Shown here: positions 11,981 through 25,080 of the stretch, piece by piece
Numbering within the stretch: position 1 is the first letter of the stretch
Layout: each line of letters begins with the position of its first letter
Origin: Buxus sempervirens
Taxonomy: Eukaryota; Streptophyta; Magnoliopsida; Buxales; Buxaceae
DNA length: 64,000 nucleotides
Direction of reading: 5' to 3'
NCBI GenBank assembly: GCA_947561395.2
Contig: OX387185.1
Coordinates: 42,790,602 to 42,854,601, forward strand
Made by a program: the position numbers and the translations under genes
Notes under the pieces: model-generated
Databases searched by the model: none
What the model was told of the DNA's origin: nothing
What the model saw: only the letters and a program-made list of their open reading frames with translations

Positions 11981-12268
11981 CTAGTTACTGCCCTTTTCGC
12001 TGCCATGCAGACCTGAGAAGTAACCTTGTGGGTTACTCTCAAACTCGGACCTTGAGATGTAGCCTTCACCCCCTGGTGCCTTCATCATATCATCCCCTCC
12101 ACCGCTGCAACCTCCTTTGGCAGCACCTCCACCACAACCCTTCCCTCCGACCCCACCACCATCACTTTTCCCACCTCCACCTCCACTTTTGCTACCTCCA
12201 CCACCGCCTTCGCTACCTCCACCGCCACCGCCTTTGCTACCTCCACCGCTGCCACCTTTGCCACCCAT
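11981..12268 (-). CDS. Small glycine-rich protein, copy 2
   Basis: Single-exon frame of 95 residues, paralogous to 2776-3027. The N-terminal part is nearly pure Gly/Ser/Lys repeat (units like GGGGSKGG) and is longer than in copy 1. The C-terminal block DDMMKAPGGEGYISRSEF followed by NPQGYFSGLHG is conserved between copies. A TATA box lies about 83 bases upstream. The antisense 105-codon frame at 12028-12345 mirrors the glycine tract as a Pro/His-rich string and is discarded. Function unknown. Confidence 0.78.
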   Translation of the reverse strand: MGGKGGSGGGSKGGGGGGSEGGGGGSKSGGGGGKSDGGGVGGKGCGGGAAKGGCSGGGDDMMKAPGGEGYISRSEFESNPQGYFSGLHGSEKGSN

Positions 12269-12350
12269 TTCTTAGATCTTTAAAAACAGCTAAAAAGGCT
12301 CCGATTATTAGCGGATTAGAGAACTGGTGTGAAAAAGGACCGTGAGGCTG

Positions 12351-12357
12351 TTTTATA
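12351..12357 (-). promoter_or_regulatory. TATA box of glycine-rich gene copy 2
   Basis: The minus strand reads CCCCTCTATAAAACAG. Spacing to the ATG at 12268 equals that of copy 1 within a few bases. Confidence 0.65.
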
Positions 12358-12640
12358 GAGGGGATATTAGCCTTCTTTTTTTTTTTTTTGGTAAACAGGA
12401 TATTAGCCTTCCTCATTGAATGCTATATTATAAAACCATTAATTCATGCATTGGTACAATACATGCATAAGCTGAACGAGTCCTTCATGTGCCAGTTTTC
12501 TATTCTCGGTTACTTAAAAGACTTCAAGTATATTTATATCGCTGTGACGATTAAAGTCACTAAGCCTTGGAAACCAACCCTCTCTGGCTTTAGGACGCTT
12601 GGGAAGGATTCCAGGATTCGAATTCCAGATTTATGAGCCT
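12358..12640 (-). promoter_or_regulatory. Conserved upstream region of glycine-rich copy 2
   Basis: Matches 3116-3360 across about 250 bases, with an extra T-rich insertion near 12375-12392. It marks the duplicated promoter unit. Bases 12641-12897 beyond it hold nothing recognisable. Confidence 0.6.
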
Positions 12641-12897
12641 TTGAAACTAGAGCATATATTAAATGTGTAATAAGACTCATGGGATGTACATTAATAAGGC
12701 TACCTCCATGGTTTACCTGATTTCATAGCTCAAAGAAACTTCATTTTTCAGAGGTCAATAATTAACACAATATCCTTCCACTGAAGCATGATTTCAAGCA
12801 TAAAAAAAACACAACGCAAGAAACTTACCCAGATGTGATGCCCCAAAACCTACAGCCACAGCATATCATTTTCAGAGACACAAGGTTTATAAAAGTT

Positions 12898-15800
12898 TCA
12901 GTTTCTGCAAAATGCAACCGTCGCTACACGTGATCCTTCTGATCCTCCAAACATAAATGTTGGATATGATTGAACATGACTAAGGTATTGGAAGAGAGGA
13001 GGATCACTGGAGGCTTCTTGGTTCTTTGTGGTCTCCTGGTCCTGGGAGACACCAAGCCTTCTATGGTTGTAATTGTCCGCCTCTTGCACCAATTCATCTT
13101 TTGTACTGTGCATGATGTGATCACCTAAATGCAGAAGATGGGAAATGGAATCATTTGAAATGAATGCAGAAACTATGAGAGAGGGAAACTTTGGGGGTCG
13201 TTGGATCATTCTTTCCAAAAGAACAATCTACATAACTAAGAGAACAATAATAGCAAATTAGGACCCATCACTCAAAATGGCACAGTGAAGATGCTAACCA
13301 ATATGCCTCCAGGCGCGACCAGCCTCGAAACTGAATCCCAATACATGATCCTATAAAAAAAACATTAAACAGCAATTTATATTTTCTGAAAGGAATGAGA
13401 ATTATGAAATTCATAAGAAAATTGTGATTAAGAAACTATGGAAATTAAAAATTGTGAAAATAGATCATCTATGAGCCATGTCACTAAGATCACTAAAATT
13501 AACATGGCATCAAAAACAGTGAAACATGGACTAGTTTTCAATACGTGTTTCTCTAATCCAACTTCATGCAACTAATATATAGGAGGTGACAAAATAAAAA
13601 CATAAAATAGCACATCCAATGATTGTTGTAGCAACTACATGGAAATGCAGAGAATCAATCACGCCCTTACCTTCTGATAGGGCCATCAGGATGCAAACCA
13701 ATTGCATCTAAAGTTCCCTTATCCATAACAAGTCGGAACTGCCGTTCCAATTTGGTCTCAAGAACATCATCAACCTAGCAAAAATATATCAACAAGAGCA
13801 AGGGGGCCATCAAAGTTTTCAGAAACCTAAAAAGTATACATAGTTCACAAGGTATGTACATAGAAAATCCAAATCATCAAGATAAATTGAATACTGTGGA
13901 GTGTCAAACATGCTCCTCTGATTAGTCTCTAACCAATCTTCGGTGCAGGGAAGGGATTGCACAGACTATATAAGGTGCTGCATTTTGCAATTTGACAGAT
14001 GTGTTTGGGGCCATAAAGAGCAGTAATTTGGAAGGAGACTAGAAGACTTGGGTATCAACAACCTGCTGCCACGTGTAAAAATCTATTTGTACCAGGATTC
14101 TTGCTACAGATAACTCTAATAGCAAGCAATCATGCAAGATGCAACTTATGAACTACTAATGATATTAGGTTCAGCATTTTTTTCCTTCTTGAGTTAGCAT
14201 AAAAAGGCTTCATCATACTTCTCATGGATGAACTTTCGTTAAAAATTTTTACAGAAAATATAAATCATATCATTCTATGACAGAGACGTAGATTCTAATG
14301 TTCTTTTGAACTATCAAGTGTTGAGCTTGTAATTCATCAAATCAAAAAAGAAAAAAGTGTTGAGCTTACTGCTATTATTTATGGTTCAACCTGCTTTGAA
14401 ACTTTCCCCGTCTTTTAATGAATTTGCTTCAGACCTTACCAGAGTAAACAAGTCATTCATTGTCCACTTAATGGCTCAGAATTGGTTTACCCATAGGTCA
14501 CGGTGGCGAATGATGCTATAGTGAAACAAGGATTCCCACATCTAATGGTTATATTGGGGTGTATTATAAGGAAGAAAGAGAACTTGAACATTCCCCATGT
14601 ACAAGTTCTCATCATGAAGGACAAGAAGAAATTAGTTGGTTTCCTATACTCATAGAACACCATTTCTTACAAATGCAGGTTTATGACAACCATTTCTTCT
14701 GCATACAGCCCCTCCCCCCCACACACCTTTTTTATTTCTTAATACCCTTTTGTTTGAGTGCGGGGGTAAGACTGCATACATCAGACCCACTTGTGGGGGT
14801 AACACTGCGTACATCAGACCCTCCCCAGACCCCATGCAGTCGCAGGAGCCTTGCACACTGGGCTAGCCGTTTTTTTACCTTTTTTTTAGCCTCTTGACTT
14901 TTAGTAAAGGGAAATAACCCAGTGTAGATCCCACCAGTGTGAGAATGCTGGCAAACATAAATATTTTTAAGTTATCAATAATTAATAATATGCCTTATTC
15001 CAACCAGCCATGGTTGGCAACAAAAATCCTATTCTTCCACCATAATTTATCAAATACCGTCTATTCAATCAGATTATGAGTATTCAAATCCTTGCTAATT
15101 GACTCTATACAAGTTCTTTTTGGTCTTTCCTTCTCCCTCTTAAATAATTGAACAAGTTCTCCATCACACCTTATCACAAATACCATCTTAGGTATTTGCT
15201 TTACATGTCCAAACTACCCTAACCTACTTTTCTTTATCCCATCACTTATTTGAGCAAGAAATAGACACTCCCAAACTCATCATATCTTTTCTACTCCTTT
15301 CAGACATCCTCTCAACATGACATATCACTGAAGGTCATCTTCCATATATGTTGCTTCTTTCTCAACCAAAATTCTGATCTATACATCATATTAAGCCTAG
15401 TAAATGTCTTACAAAATTTTCGTCTTTCATTTAAATTGAACGTAACAATCACAAATCTCCACTTTTGGTATAACATCATCATCAATATCACTTCCTCTTT
15501 ATGTATAATTGATCCAGGATGAGGAAATTGATTGCTTTCAGGATTCTCTGGATTCATGAAACAATAAAATTTCTTTACCTCAAGAATTATTTGTTTTATG
15601 GTTACGCTTCATATACTTGGGGTCTTAACTTATTTTAAAACCTTTTAGTTACAAGGTATCCCTTTATAACTCATATTTTACATTGATTCTTTTGCTTGGT
15701 CCACCAGTTAATAGTTTACACCAAGCCAATTGAAAATAACTCATCATGTACTATATTAATATATATATGCTAAAATTTTTTAGGTTCAACAGATCACATT

Positions 15801-17685
15801 CTTTGCTTAAAATATATGCTAAGGTCAAATTCATTTCAATTTCACTAGCTTCATTGTGAAATCACTTGACCTTCATAGCATTCCGTCAAGTCCTACACAA
15901 ACATGACATCATTAGTTAATAGTTTCAAGATGTTACTTCACCAACAAAAAAAAAACAAAATGGTTCAAGATGTTGACTCAAGTTATAATGATACCGCAAT
16001 GGAATTTTGTGTGAGCTTCATTTGACAGGCCTCTCTTAAAAAACCTGCTCAATTGAATTGAAATTAATTTCTGAAATGGTTTTTAAATCAAAATAATCAC
16101 TCTAACTCTATTTGTCAAATGAAAATGACCCATTTCATCCTCTGATCAACCGATACAAGAATGAAACATTTAAGAAACATACCAAATTCCATTTCTTGGT
16201 CTATTTGTCCTTATGATTTTAGTATCCAGTCATCAAAACTTGTATAACCACACAAATTGAGTCACTTAATAAAACAAGACCTAAAAAAAATTTAGGTCTA
16301 ATTTTAAGTTGAATTATATCCATTAGGATGACTGTTAGGGTTGCCTATTCAATGAAAATTTTTTGTGGTTTCTTCTTTTTTGAATATTTCTTCTTTTTCT
16401 TTTTTCACCACATATTTCTCAACTCTACCTTGTTTGTAAGATGAACTTGATGAGTACTCCTAATTTGTTAATTTGTTGACAATTATGCACTGGATTTTAA
16501 AGAATTACTTGTAATCTAAAACATTTTTGTGAATCAATTTTTTATGAATTCAGAAAGCAACTGAAATAAATAAAAAAAAATATTGTAGCATGGGATCAGA
16601 GAGGAGCAGCATAGTCTTGAATGGGGTATGTCTGTGGTTAATTATGGGGTTGAAATCCTTGTGCCATGAATAACTCATTCTGTTAGGTGCTTTAGAAGTA
16701 GATGCAGATGGCTAGCTTTGTTAGGAGCTATTGTATTGGAATCATATAACTGTAACTGCTTTACAAGTGTTCCATTGCTTCATGGGTGTTTGTTTTGGAA
16801 AACGAGTTGCTGCATTTTTGTTTGACTCAAATTCTATGCTAAATTTCTAATAAAAGTTACTGTTACTTATCAAAATAAATACAATTCTAATTATATCTTT
16901 ATGAAAATTTTGATATCAGTCAATACAGGAATGACTAAAACCATAGATACAAAAATTAGAGCTTCAATTCCTATAGATGCAAAATTTTGGGCAAACTATA
17001 TAAGGTTCAGCTCTACCGAACAATCCACAAAACTGTTCCATTTTATTTAGCTGGAATCTATCCATTAACATGATGAAAAATACAAAACACATGAGCCTTT
17101 TTACAATAGAAAAGGACAAGCCTTAGAATTTCAGAATTGACATACCAAGAATTTAATATTGGAGAACCCATCACGAGCAGCAAGGTTTCGAGCAAGGTCA
17201 ATTGCCCCTTCACTATAATCAATCCCAGTCATATCAGAGAATCTGAAACAGAAAACAGCGCAAGTTGGAGCGCTATTAATATCAGTATAGAATGACGCGA
17301 GCACACTAAAAGAATACTTCTTTGTCAAGGTTGTTTTTTGTACAAACAAATTATTGCATCAAGCTAATTGCTAGCATACGAATTTATTGAGACAATAAAA
17401 ACATTTTGTACGTGCTTCTAGTAATTTTTTAAGAATAAGGTAGAGATGGGTGTTTTTATATGATCAAAACACAAGGCTAAAATCTCCAGGTATAAGATAT
17501 AAGCCTAAAACAGATGCCTTTAAATGAATAATGACATGCCAAACATCAGTATAAATAGAAAAATATAAAAATGGGGAGAGGAATCATGAAATGGATATTA
17601 CAAAAAAAAAATCATAAAACTTCCAAATGATTTAAGAACTCTAAATGCATTTAAGTTAATCATGAAGTTTTATTTTTAAATGTAG

Positions 17686-17759
<74 letters not shown>

Positions 17760-18055
17760 CGATCACTTCTAAAAATTTGTAGAAATAAACCTAATTTTGC
17801 TGAGGTTGAGTCACAACTAAATATGGAACAAAATATCATATCACATCAGTCAACATGGTCAATAAGTATCATGTATCGACTATGTCAACAAGTTAAATCC
17901 AGAACATTCATACTAGTCCATGCTTGTAACATGTCAACCCTATCAACCCACACATTGAATAGTTAACAATATTCAGAATGACATTCTCACAAAGAGCTTT
18001 TATATATCCCCAATTGAGAAAATGAGCACACAACCTACAGCCACACACACCACCC

Positions 18056-18086
<31 letters not shown>

Positions 18087-21000
18087 ATCCTTATCGCCCT
18101 AATACTCTTGTGGCAAGAATGCTATATTGTCTGTATCAAGTAATAAAACTTCTTCCTCTTTATTCTAAGATATTTGAATTCTTTCCTTCATTCTTTTAAG
18201 TATGGTTATACATCTTGACACTGATTATGTTTTATTTCTTACAGGTAATTACTTATTGTAGAGATAATTTTTTTAGTTTTCATGTGCTTGCACAATAGTT
18301 TGTTTGGCATTAATCTATACCATGCTAATAGGTGGATGATATGAGATTCAAATCAACTTATCATTTTTTTACGCTTATATTTTCATCTAAATGATTTTTA
18401 TTTTAATCATCCACTAGTTTCCATGATAAGTTTCAAATATTAAACATTTCCAAGCATACACATTTTTTTTTTTAGATATGGTACTTGTTTTCTGATTCAG
18501 CCTTTGGAGAAAGTCATAGTGACAAAATTTACAAGAGATTGAAATTAGAAAAATGTAGGAGGTTCATGAGAAAATTTGAGATAAAATAAAGTCAATAATA
18601 GATTGTGAAATATGGACTGTGGCGCCTACACACCTAAGCGACTAGCTTTCACCCAATGGCGAAAAGAAGAGCTAGAGCTTAGGTTTTCTTCTGGACCAAA
18701 CTTTTAAACATGAGAAAAGGGGAAAAAACATCTCTAAGATAAAACCACAAGAAAGGCTTTAAACATAACAGGATTTTGGCAAACAATTTTTATAGGAAGA
18801 CTGGAAAGGAAAAGATGCGAACATTCAACTGGAAAGATGAGCTTAGTAAGAGTGTCTATGATGAAGCAAGGCCCCAGTCATGCCGCCTTGATACCATATG
18901 ATTGATTTTTGTTGACAAGAGTTACATGGATTACATTGAACCCAACAGAGCTTTAATTTAATGAAATCCTGACAAACTATATTTCAACCTAAGGACACCA
19001 AATTGATCACAATCCAACATTGTTTTTATAGATTTTTCATAGTCTTTCACCTAAATAAGCACAAAAATACACACTTATGAATGAATATGTAGACAGACAG
19101 GCACTAGTGCTTAAAATGTGATGTAGAAGTAATTCCAATGCACAAAACCAATGCAACTGAACTTTCAAAGCAAATCAAAAATAGATTGCAATATAATTTT
19201 AATTAGTTCTATTACTTTGAAAATTGTTGAATGAATTATAAGACAGCTAATAATCACTCAAGAACATTATTACTGACATCACATGAACAAACAATGAGGG
19301 TCTAGGTTCACCAATTTATGAATTCCGTGCTAAAATTGTATTAAGATGAAAATTGGAACATGATGATAATAGTTGTCAATCCTGCTAAAAATTTTACATT
19401 ATCCATTTTCCTTAACCATCAAAAAAAAAAAAAAAAAATTGGATGATAAGGGTATCAAATTAGCATAAAAGACAATCTACATGGATCCCTCGAATAGGAT
19501 TCTCATTTAAACACAAACCTTTCCTAATTTTTTATTTACAGGTAATTGATAATTTATTTTTTGATAACTAGTAATTAAGAGTTTTCCTCATTATTCACCA
19601 AAAAAAACTAGTAATTAAGAAATTATTAAAAGTGAGTTCAGACTAACATAAAGGAATAAACTAACTTCTTATCTAATCGAACAAGTTCAGTTATAAAATC
19701 ATTTTTGAAAGATGTATTAAGATATTTTTTAAATTTTTGATATTAAAATAATAATTCTAAGCTGATAAATCCATGTATGCTATTCTAATGTTCTCCAACA
19801 CGTATACAAACCATATGTACACTACCACAAGAGCACAACAGATCTGTAAGATCGATGAAGAAGACAATATGATGAAATCGAAGTAAACACTAGCCCATGG
19901 ACAACTCAAATATTCTGTACAGTATAAAGGTCAAACAATATAAACAAAATGGTTTGATGGAAAAGCTCACACAATATAGACTAAAATTGCAATCAAACAT
20001 TAGTACAGTACCCCTGCTTAGCAAGTTCTTGAAGAAGCAGACCATTTCCAGTTCCTATGTCAAGTACACTCCAACTTGACAAATCCTTGTCCTCAGGTTC
20101 AATTGATTCAGATTTGACACCATCAGCAACATTAAGCATGTGACCTTGAGAAACATCGGTGCACAACTTTTGTGTCCAAGCTGAAATGGTGTCCATGACT
20201 TCAGCCCCAAACCTATAATAAAAAAAAAACTGATTAACAATATTCTAAAATTTTTACTTACTTCGGAGGTCGAGATTGCAGCTAAAATATGTTATATGAG
20301 CTCCCCTAAATGAAATAAAAGTACTCATTGAAAACATATCAGGTTCTGTTACTTCATGAATTCTGATCGGGTGTATTTCCTTTTCCCTATTTTGTAATAA
20401 AAACTAATCTCTGAAATATAATATCAATAAAATTTTGGTATAAAAACCTTCTCATTGTCGACAGTAGTTTCAAACACTTAGAGAACCTAGGCACTGAACT
20501 TGAAAGATTGCTTATGCATTCGTGCAGGCACGAAGACATTCACCCAATGATTGCCCTTGTATGTTAAGGATTTCATATAAAAACAAACCAATGCACCAAG
20601 AGTAAAAACCTATGTTAACTAATTGTGATCACATGCAATACAGTGTAATAGTAACTGTAATACATTTTCAACAATTACTATAACAATGCGCAGTGACATA
20701 GAGCTTGCTGCATTTCAAGCAACAAGAATATAAAATTAAACATCTTTAGAACAAATGAACTTCCGAAAAATTTGATCAAAAAGAAAACACAGTGACAGAT
20801 ATGAAGGTGAACAATAATAGTAATAACAATGATGACGACGGTAATGATGATAATGATAACTTTATCGCCTTTCCAATCTTGAAGCCAAAAGTCCCAACAC
20901 TAGTTGATTGACTAGCTATTCAAATAATATTTAGATTGAAAAAAAGATCAAGACTCTTATTGAAAGTCATATTTGTCCCCATCAATAAAAGCTCTATGAA

Positions 21001-23119
21001 AAAGGTACAAAACAAAACAAAAAAAAACTTAAGCACCACAAGTTTAAGTTATCACTTGGAAAGCACCTGGTAAAAAATTTATGTCTGAGGCTCTGAACAA
21101 GCACCTACCTTGGGCTTTCCTTTTTTTTTTTTTTTTGGGGGAGGGGAAGGGGGGGGAAGCAAGTTCTCTCGTCTCTTGGGGATGGTATAGAAGATAATAC
21201 TGATCACAGAATAGTGGCTGACGGATCTCACTGAGTCTTGGTTTATCTCATTGGGACTGCATTAAGGGCATTGGCCTATAAGGTGTCGTTGGCAGTAGCA
21301 TTTAACTATTCTCATAGTTTTAGTGTACAACAAGACAAACATTCCTAACTAATTGGGTTCAACCACACAAATCCTACTTCTCCATCCCAATTTGTCAAAA
21401 ATCATATATTAGGTTAGATCACATGCATTCAAATCCTCTCCAATTGACCCATCCAGCCTTTTTTTTTTTTGTCTTCCTCTCAACTTAGATCCTTCAGTAA
21501 GCATCACCTCTCACCTTCTTGCAATCGTCTACTTAGGCCTCCACTTTACACACCCAAGCAATTTTCACCTTACTTTCTTTTACCTTGTTTCCAATTGAGG
21601 CAACAGACACACACTCTTAAATATGTCTATTCCTTACGTTATCGTCACCATATTTCATGAACAAAATACCAAAAAAAGGAAGGATGGAAATTAAAGGAAA
21701 ATAATCCATTTGCAAGATTTTTCCAAGGTTCATATTTCCTGTAACTGTAAAATTTGATTGATGCTAGGCAGAAGAAAGCAAATTATGTGGATTTGAGATG
21801 TGATGAGATGCATAGGAGAATCAAAAAAACAAAAGGCTCTGCATTATTTGTGAAAAAGCGGGCAAGCTGCAAGACATTGCAAAATATTATCATTTTTCAT
21901 GTTTAGATTGTACAAATTGCTATCGGTATCATTCAATTTGGAGGGGCATATATAATACAACCATAAAAAGTAAGTATATAATAGCATACAACTATGAGTG
22001 AGAGAGAGAGAGTGAGAGAGAGATTTCAAATAGCTCCAATTAATATTACAAGAACATGAGCCAAGAAATGGTTAAATTCTGCCTCCAATATAGCTTAAAA
22101 TAATCTGGGAAAAATTACCAAACTTCTCCTGAGTGACCATGTTCATTGAAGTTCACCAGTTCATCCGCATATGTTGCATCCCAATAGCTTTGTAAGCCCA
22201 ACATTGATGTTTCCACCTCAGCATCCGGCTCCTCCTTATCAGAACTGCTTTCGAACAAAAACTTTCTGATCAATATGTTAACAACCTCAAAATGAATATC
22301 ACTCGATTACCAAACAAGGATCAACAACTTCATCATCACATATTCATTTATTTTCATTTGTGATATATATTTTCTGTGTTTTTTTTTCTTTTTCACTTTA
22401 TAGCACTAACATTTCACTAAAAGCTTTGGGCAACCCACAAAAAGAGTTGATAAGATTAGCATTCTCATCGCTTAGCTATGATTCCTGTCAATACGATTTC
22501 CATCAGTAACTCTAAAATTGACACTCTATCTACTGCCCATAATATAATATTTATACAGAAACGTAAAATAAATGAGACGCCAAAGTCAGATCCGTGCAGC
22601 TTCATAAATATAAATATTCACGAATTTGCGAGAAGCTAAATTCTCGTGTACCAATTCAATTCAAATGTTATGAACTCGAACACAACCTACTATGCCACGG
22701 AATTTCAAGCACACATACACGAAATAACAGAATCAAATTCAAATTTAGCGACCTAACCAAGGCCATCGGATTTCCCGCACCAAATTCCAAAAACAAACCC
22801 AAAAAGGAAAAGAATAAAACAAAGGAAAAACACTCACGCAAACTATTAAAAGCAAGAAAAAGGAAGAAGAACAATAACAACAACAACAACAACAAAAGAG
22901 ACACCTGTAATCGGAAGCAGCTCGAAAGGTGCCCGCAGAGAGTGCATCAGAGGCATCGGCGTGCCGCTGATCGTCGTCCAATGTGCTCCCATAATCGCTC
23001 TTTATAGACCACGAGTCTGCGGCGACCGAACGGTCATCGTCGGAAATCAGGTCCGTCGCGCTCGGCGCCCGAGCGTGCGAGAGCTCTGAATCTTCCGGCG
23101 GCCATCGAATCCCAGCCAT
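12898..23119 (-). CDS. EFM4: METTL10/Efm4-type lysine methyltransferase, 7 exons, last exon frameshifted
   Basis: Family role: SAM-dependent methylation of a lysine on elongation factor eEF1A in the cytosol. Coding exons on the minus strand, all with GT-AG junctions and matching phases: 22905-23119, 22119-22244, 20012-20212, 17146-17242, 13671-13774, 13299-13350, 12898-13124. The first six total 795 nt (265 codons). Visible motifs: SYWDATYADEL, the SAM-binding loop VLDIGTGNGLLL, GIDYSEGAI, LVMDKGTLDAIG and APGGILVITSC. The N-terminus is acidic and Ser-rich. In the last exon the frame breaks just after VITSC (about 13108-13110): one base is missing relative to the frame that gives STKDELVQE and ends VATVAF. 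Read literally, a foreign 60-residue tail ends at 12924. Either a recent null mutation or a sequence error. The introns are large because of repeats. Confidence 0.85.
14690..14940 (-). mobile_element. Candidate SINE remnant in intron 5 of the methyltransferase gene
   Basis: The minus strand has GGCTCCTGCGACTGCATGGG followed by two direct copies of a GGTCTGATGTAYGCAGT...TTACCCCC unit (near 14760-14820). This matches my memory of a widespread plant SINE family. The overlapping 112-codon and 68-codon frames are products of this repeat. Confidence 0.4.
14950..15560 (-). mobile_element. Degenerate LINE 3' region, probably RTE type
   Basis: Read on the minus strand, 15060-15220 gives a broken frame with a GKVK/RPK(R/K)T-type basic stretch followed by a short tail, resembling the C-terminal end of plant RTE-type LINE reverse transcriptases. 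Related stretches lie at 21290-21660 and 31870-32000. Frames are interrupted. Recognition is by composition and phrase similarity only. Confidence 0.35.
16760..17030. repeat. Third copy of the dispersed segment, with the empty site of the 4453-8237 insertion
   Basis: Matches 4215-4450 and then continues directly into GCTCTACCGAACAATCCAC, which in the first locus lies on the far side of the element at 8247. It therefore shows the uninterrupted order. Confidence 0.85.
17689..17759. repeat. (GA)n microsatellite
   Basis: About 35 GA units with one interruption (GAAAGA), in intron 4 of the methyltransferase gene. Confidence 0.97.
18057..18086. repeat. Poly-C tract, 30 bases
   Basis: An unbroken run of 30 C in intron 3 of the methyltransferase gene. 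Exact length is unreliable in most sequencing chemistries. Confidence 0.95.
21290..21660 (-). mobile_element. Degenerate LINE-like repeat in intron 2 of the methyltransferase gene
   Basis: Phrases such as CAAATCCTCTCCAATTGACC resemble the 14950-15560 repeat. No open frame, and boundaries are unclear. Confidence 0.3.
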
Positions 23120-25080
23120 AATTGAGGCTCAAACTAAAGAAATGCCAGAAAAAGAAAACTGGAACAAGTGAAGTAGATAACCCGAAGCGAAGAAGCGGTA
23201 CACACAATATAAAGAACAAATGAGGATTTGCAGAGATATCAGAGCATCGCCATGGCTCTCAAGACGACGACAACGGAAGGCGAATAAGCTTGATTTGGTG
23301 GGATCCGAACTCTGGTTTTCTCGTTTCTTTAAGCCCCTCCTTATGTTTAAAATTACGGTGGTTTTCTCAAAATGAGACAAACTTAACTCACAGAATTACA
23401 CTTTTACCGCTGACCCAATATATCAAAACCTGTTTGGTTGCAGCCATATCAAAACTTGTGGTGTTTGGTCGCAAGTACAAGAATTCAGCTTTGCGTTACA
23501 CAAATAAAAAATACATCTAAATTCTTGAAATTTTGTTACTAGAAATTAGTTGAACAAACCTAAGTTGTTAAATTATGTAGAGCCAATGAAAAATTAAATA
23601 TATGAATGTCAAATTAAATATTTTTTTTTTAATTTAAACAAGCCAATCACAACCCAGTTGCAGTATTTTTCTGCTGTAGACGATTTGCGTCCACAAGGCT
23701 ATGGCCAAAATTTAAAGTATATACATTGGGATAATTTTAATTGATAATAAACATGTATTTCTAAAGACCCTTTATTTTTCTAAATTATGGGTCATTGGTT
23801 CATTCGAATATATTAATAGCTAGCATGGCATGGTTGACTTTACTTTTCTTTTCTTTTTTTTAAAATATGTCATGGAGCAAATCCTCTCTTTGGGAAATTT
23901 CTTCTGATTTTTCCTTTGATGGTGTATTATGCAAATTCAAAAAGACCAATAATCTATATACCCCCATTTTGTTCAAAGGATTTCTTGCTTTGCTTGGATA
24001 AATTTTGTGACAAAGATTAGCAATGGTAAAGCAAGCTGGGCATAGAAATAATTTGAATCATTAGTCTGAGTAGTTTCCAACTAGCCAAGCATGGACACAA
24101 AGAGGACATGTTGTTTTTGTTTTATTCTGTGGGCCCTTGCTTGCCATGCTCAAATGTCATTAACATGTTTAGTACTTATCACAATCTTGTCTCCTTTTTA
24201 AGATGTCTATTTACTTAATCAGTTCACATCTTGTACGACCTTTATCTACAACCTTATTTGCAGTTTTTTACGGGATTGTTTAAAAATTTACAGATATGCC
24301 ATTAACATTACACATGGCATGACCCCAATGCAGGCTTCACATAAGGTTGTAGATAAAGGTCCCATAGGATCTCAATTGCTATTTAATACTATGAGTCTTT
24401 AATTGAACTGGATTCAACTATTCAAGTTATAAGCTATTTACACCACAATTTGAAATATATGTCAAGTTGGGGGTCACAAGACATGGAAGTCCAGATATAT
24501 GGAAACCAATCAAATCCAACAAGTGTTTAAATCTTAGGCATTGGGATGAAGGGTAGGATTAGAAAAGGTTGGTTTCCCCATTAATTCCCCCTCTTGTTTC
24601 TCATATAAACCCCCAATATATAGATTTCCCTACTTGTTGTTCCTGTAATTATCTGATTCATGTTTTGTTCTTTATTCCATGTACACCAAATGTGTGATCA
24701 CATTGATTTACATCAATAATCCATGAAAGTGGTTAAGTGTTTGAATGATCCAAGTATGTGAGAATGGCATAAATGTTGCTTTCAGGCTTAAAGTGTGCAA
24801 GGAATAAGAATAACATAAACTAAAACCAATGGGATGGCAAAGTATTATTAGTTCTTGAAGGCAAATGAAATTAAAACAACTTTTACAAGAAGAGAAGACA
24901 TCACCCAGTGAGCCCAGAAATAATTTGGCTGCCAGACTCTTTCTTCTGGTCTTTCTGAAAGTAATTCACCCTATATCACTGTGATTTCTTTGAAATCCTT
25001 TTCGCACAAGTTTCTTTATATTACAAGGCCAAAAGAGGGTAAGAATATAAGAAAAGGGTTACCTATGTTATAATCAAACA
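23120..25080. other. 5' region of the methyltransferase gene and intergenic DNA
   Basis: Bases 23120 to about 23300 are probably the 5' UTR and promoter of the methyltransferase gene. The rest is AT-rich with no convincing frame. The short frames around 23030-23520 overlap the gene's exon 1 or its promoter and are shadows. Confidence 0.5.

Noticed and set aside
12028-12345. 105-codon plus-strand frame rich in His/Pro/Leu opposite the glycine-rich gene
   Set aside because: It is the reverse complement of the GGN glycine codons; no family character.
22594-23007. 137-codon plus-strand frame with a poly-Asn run
   Set aside because: Overlaps exon 1 and intron 1 of the methyltransferase gene in antisense; the Asn run is an AAC microsatellite.
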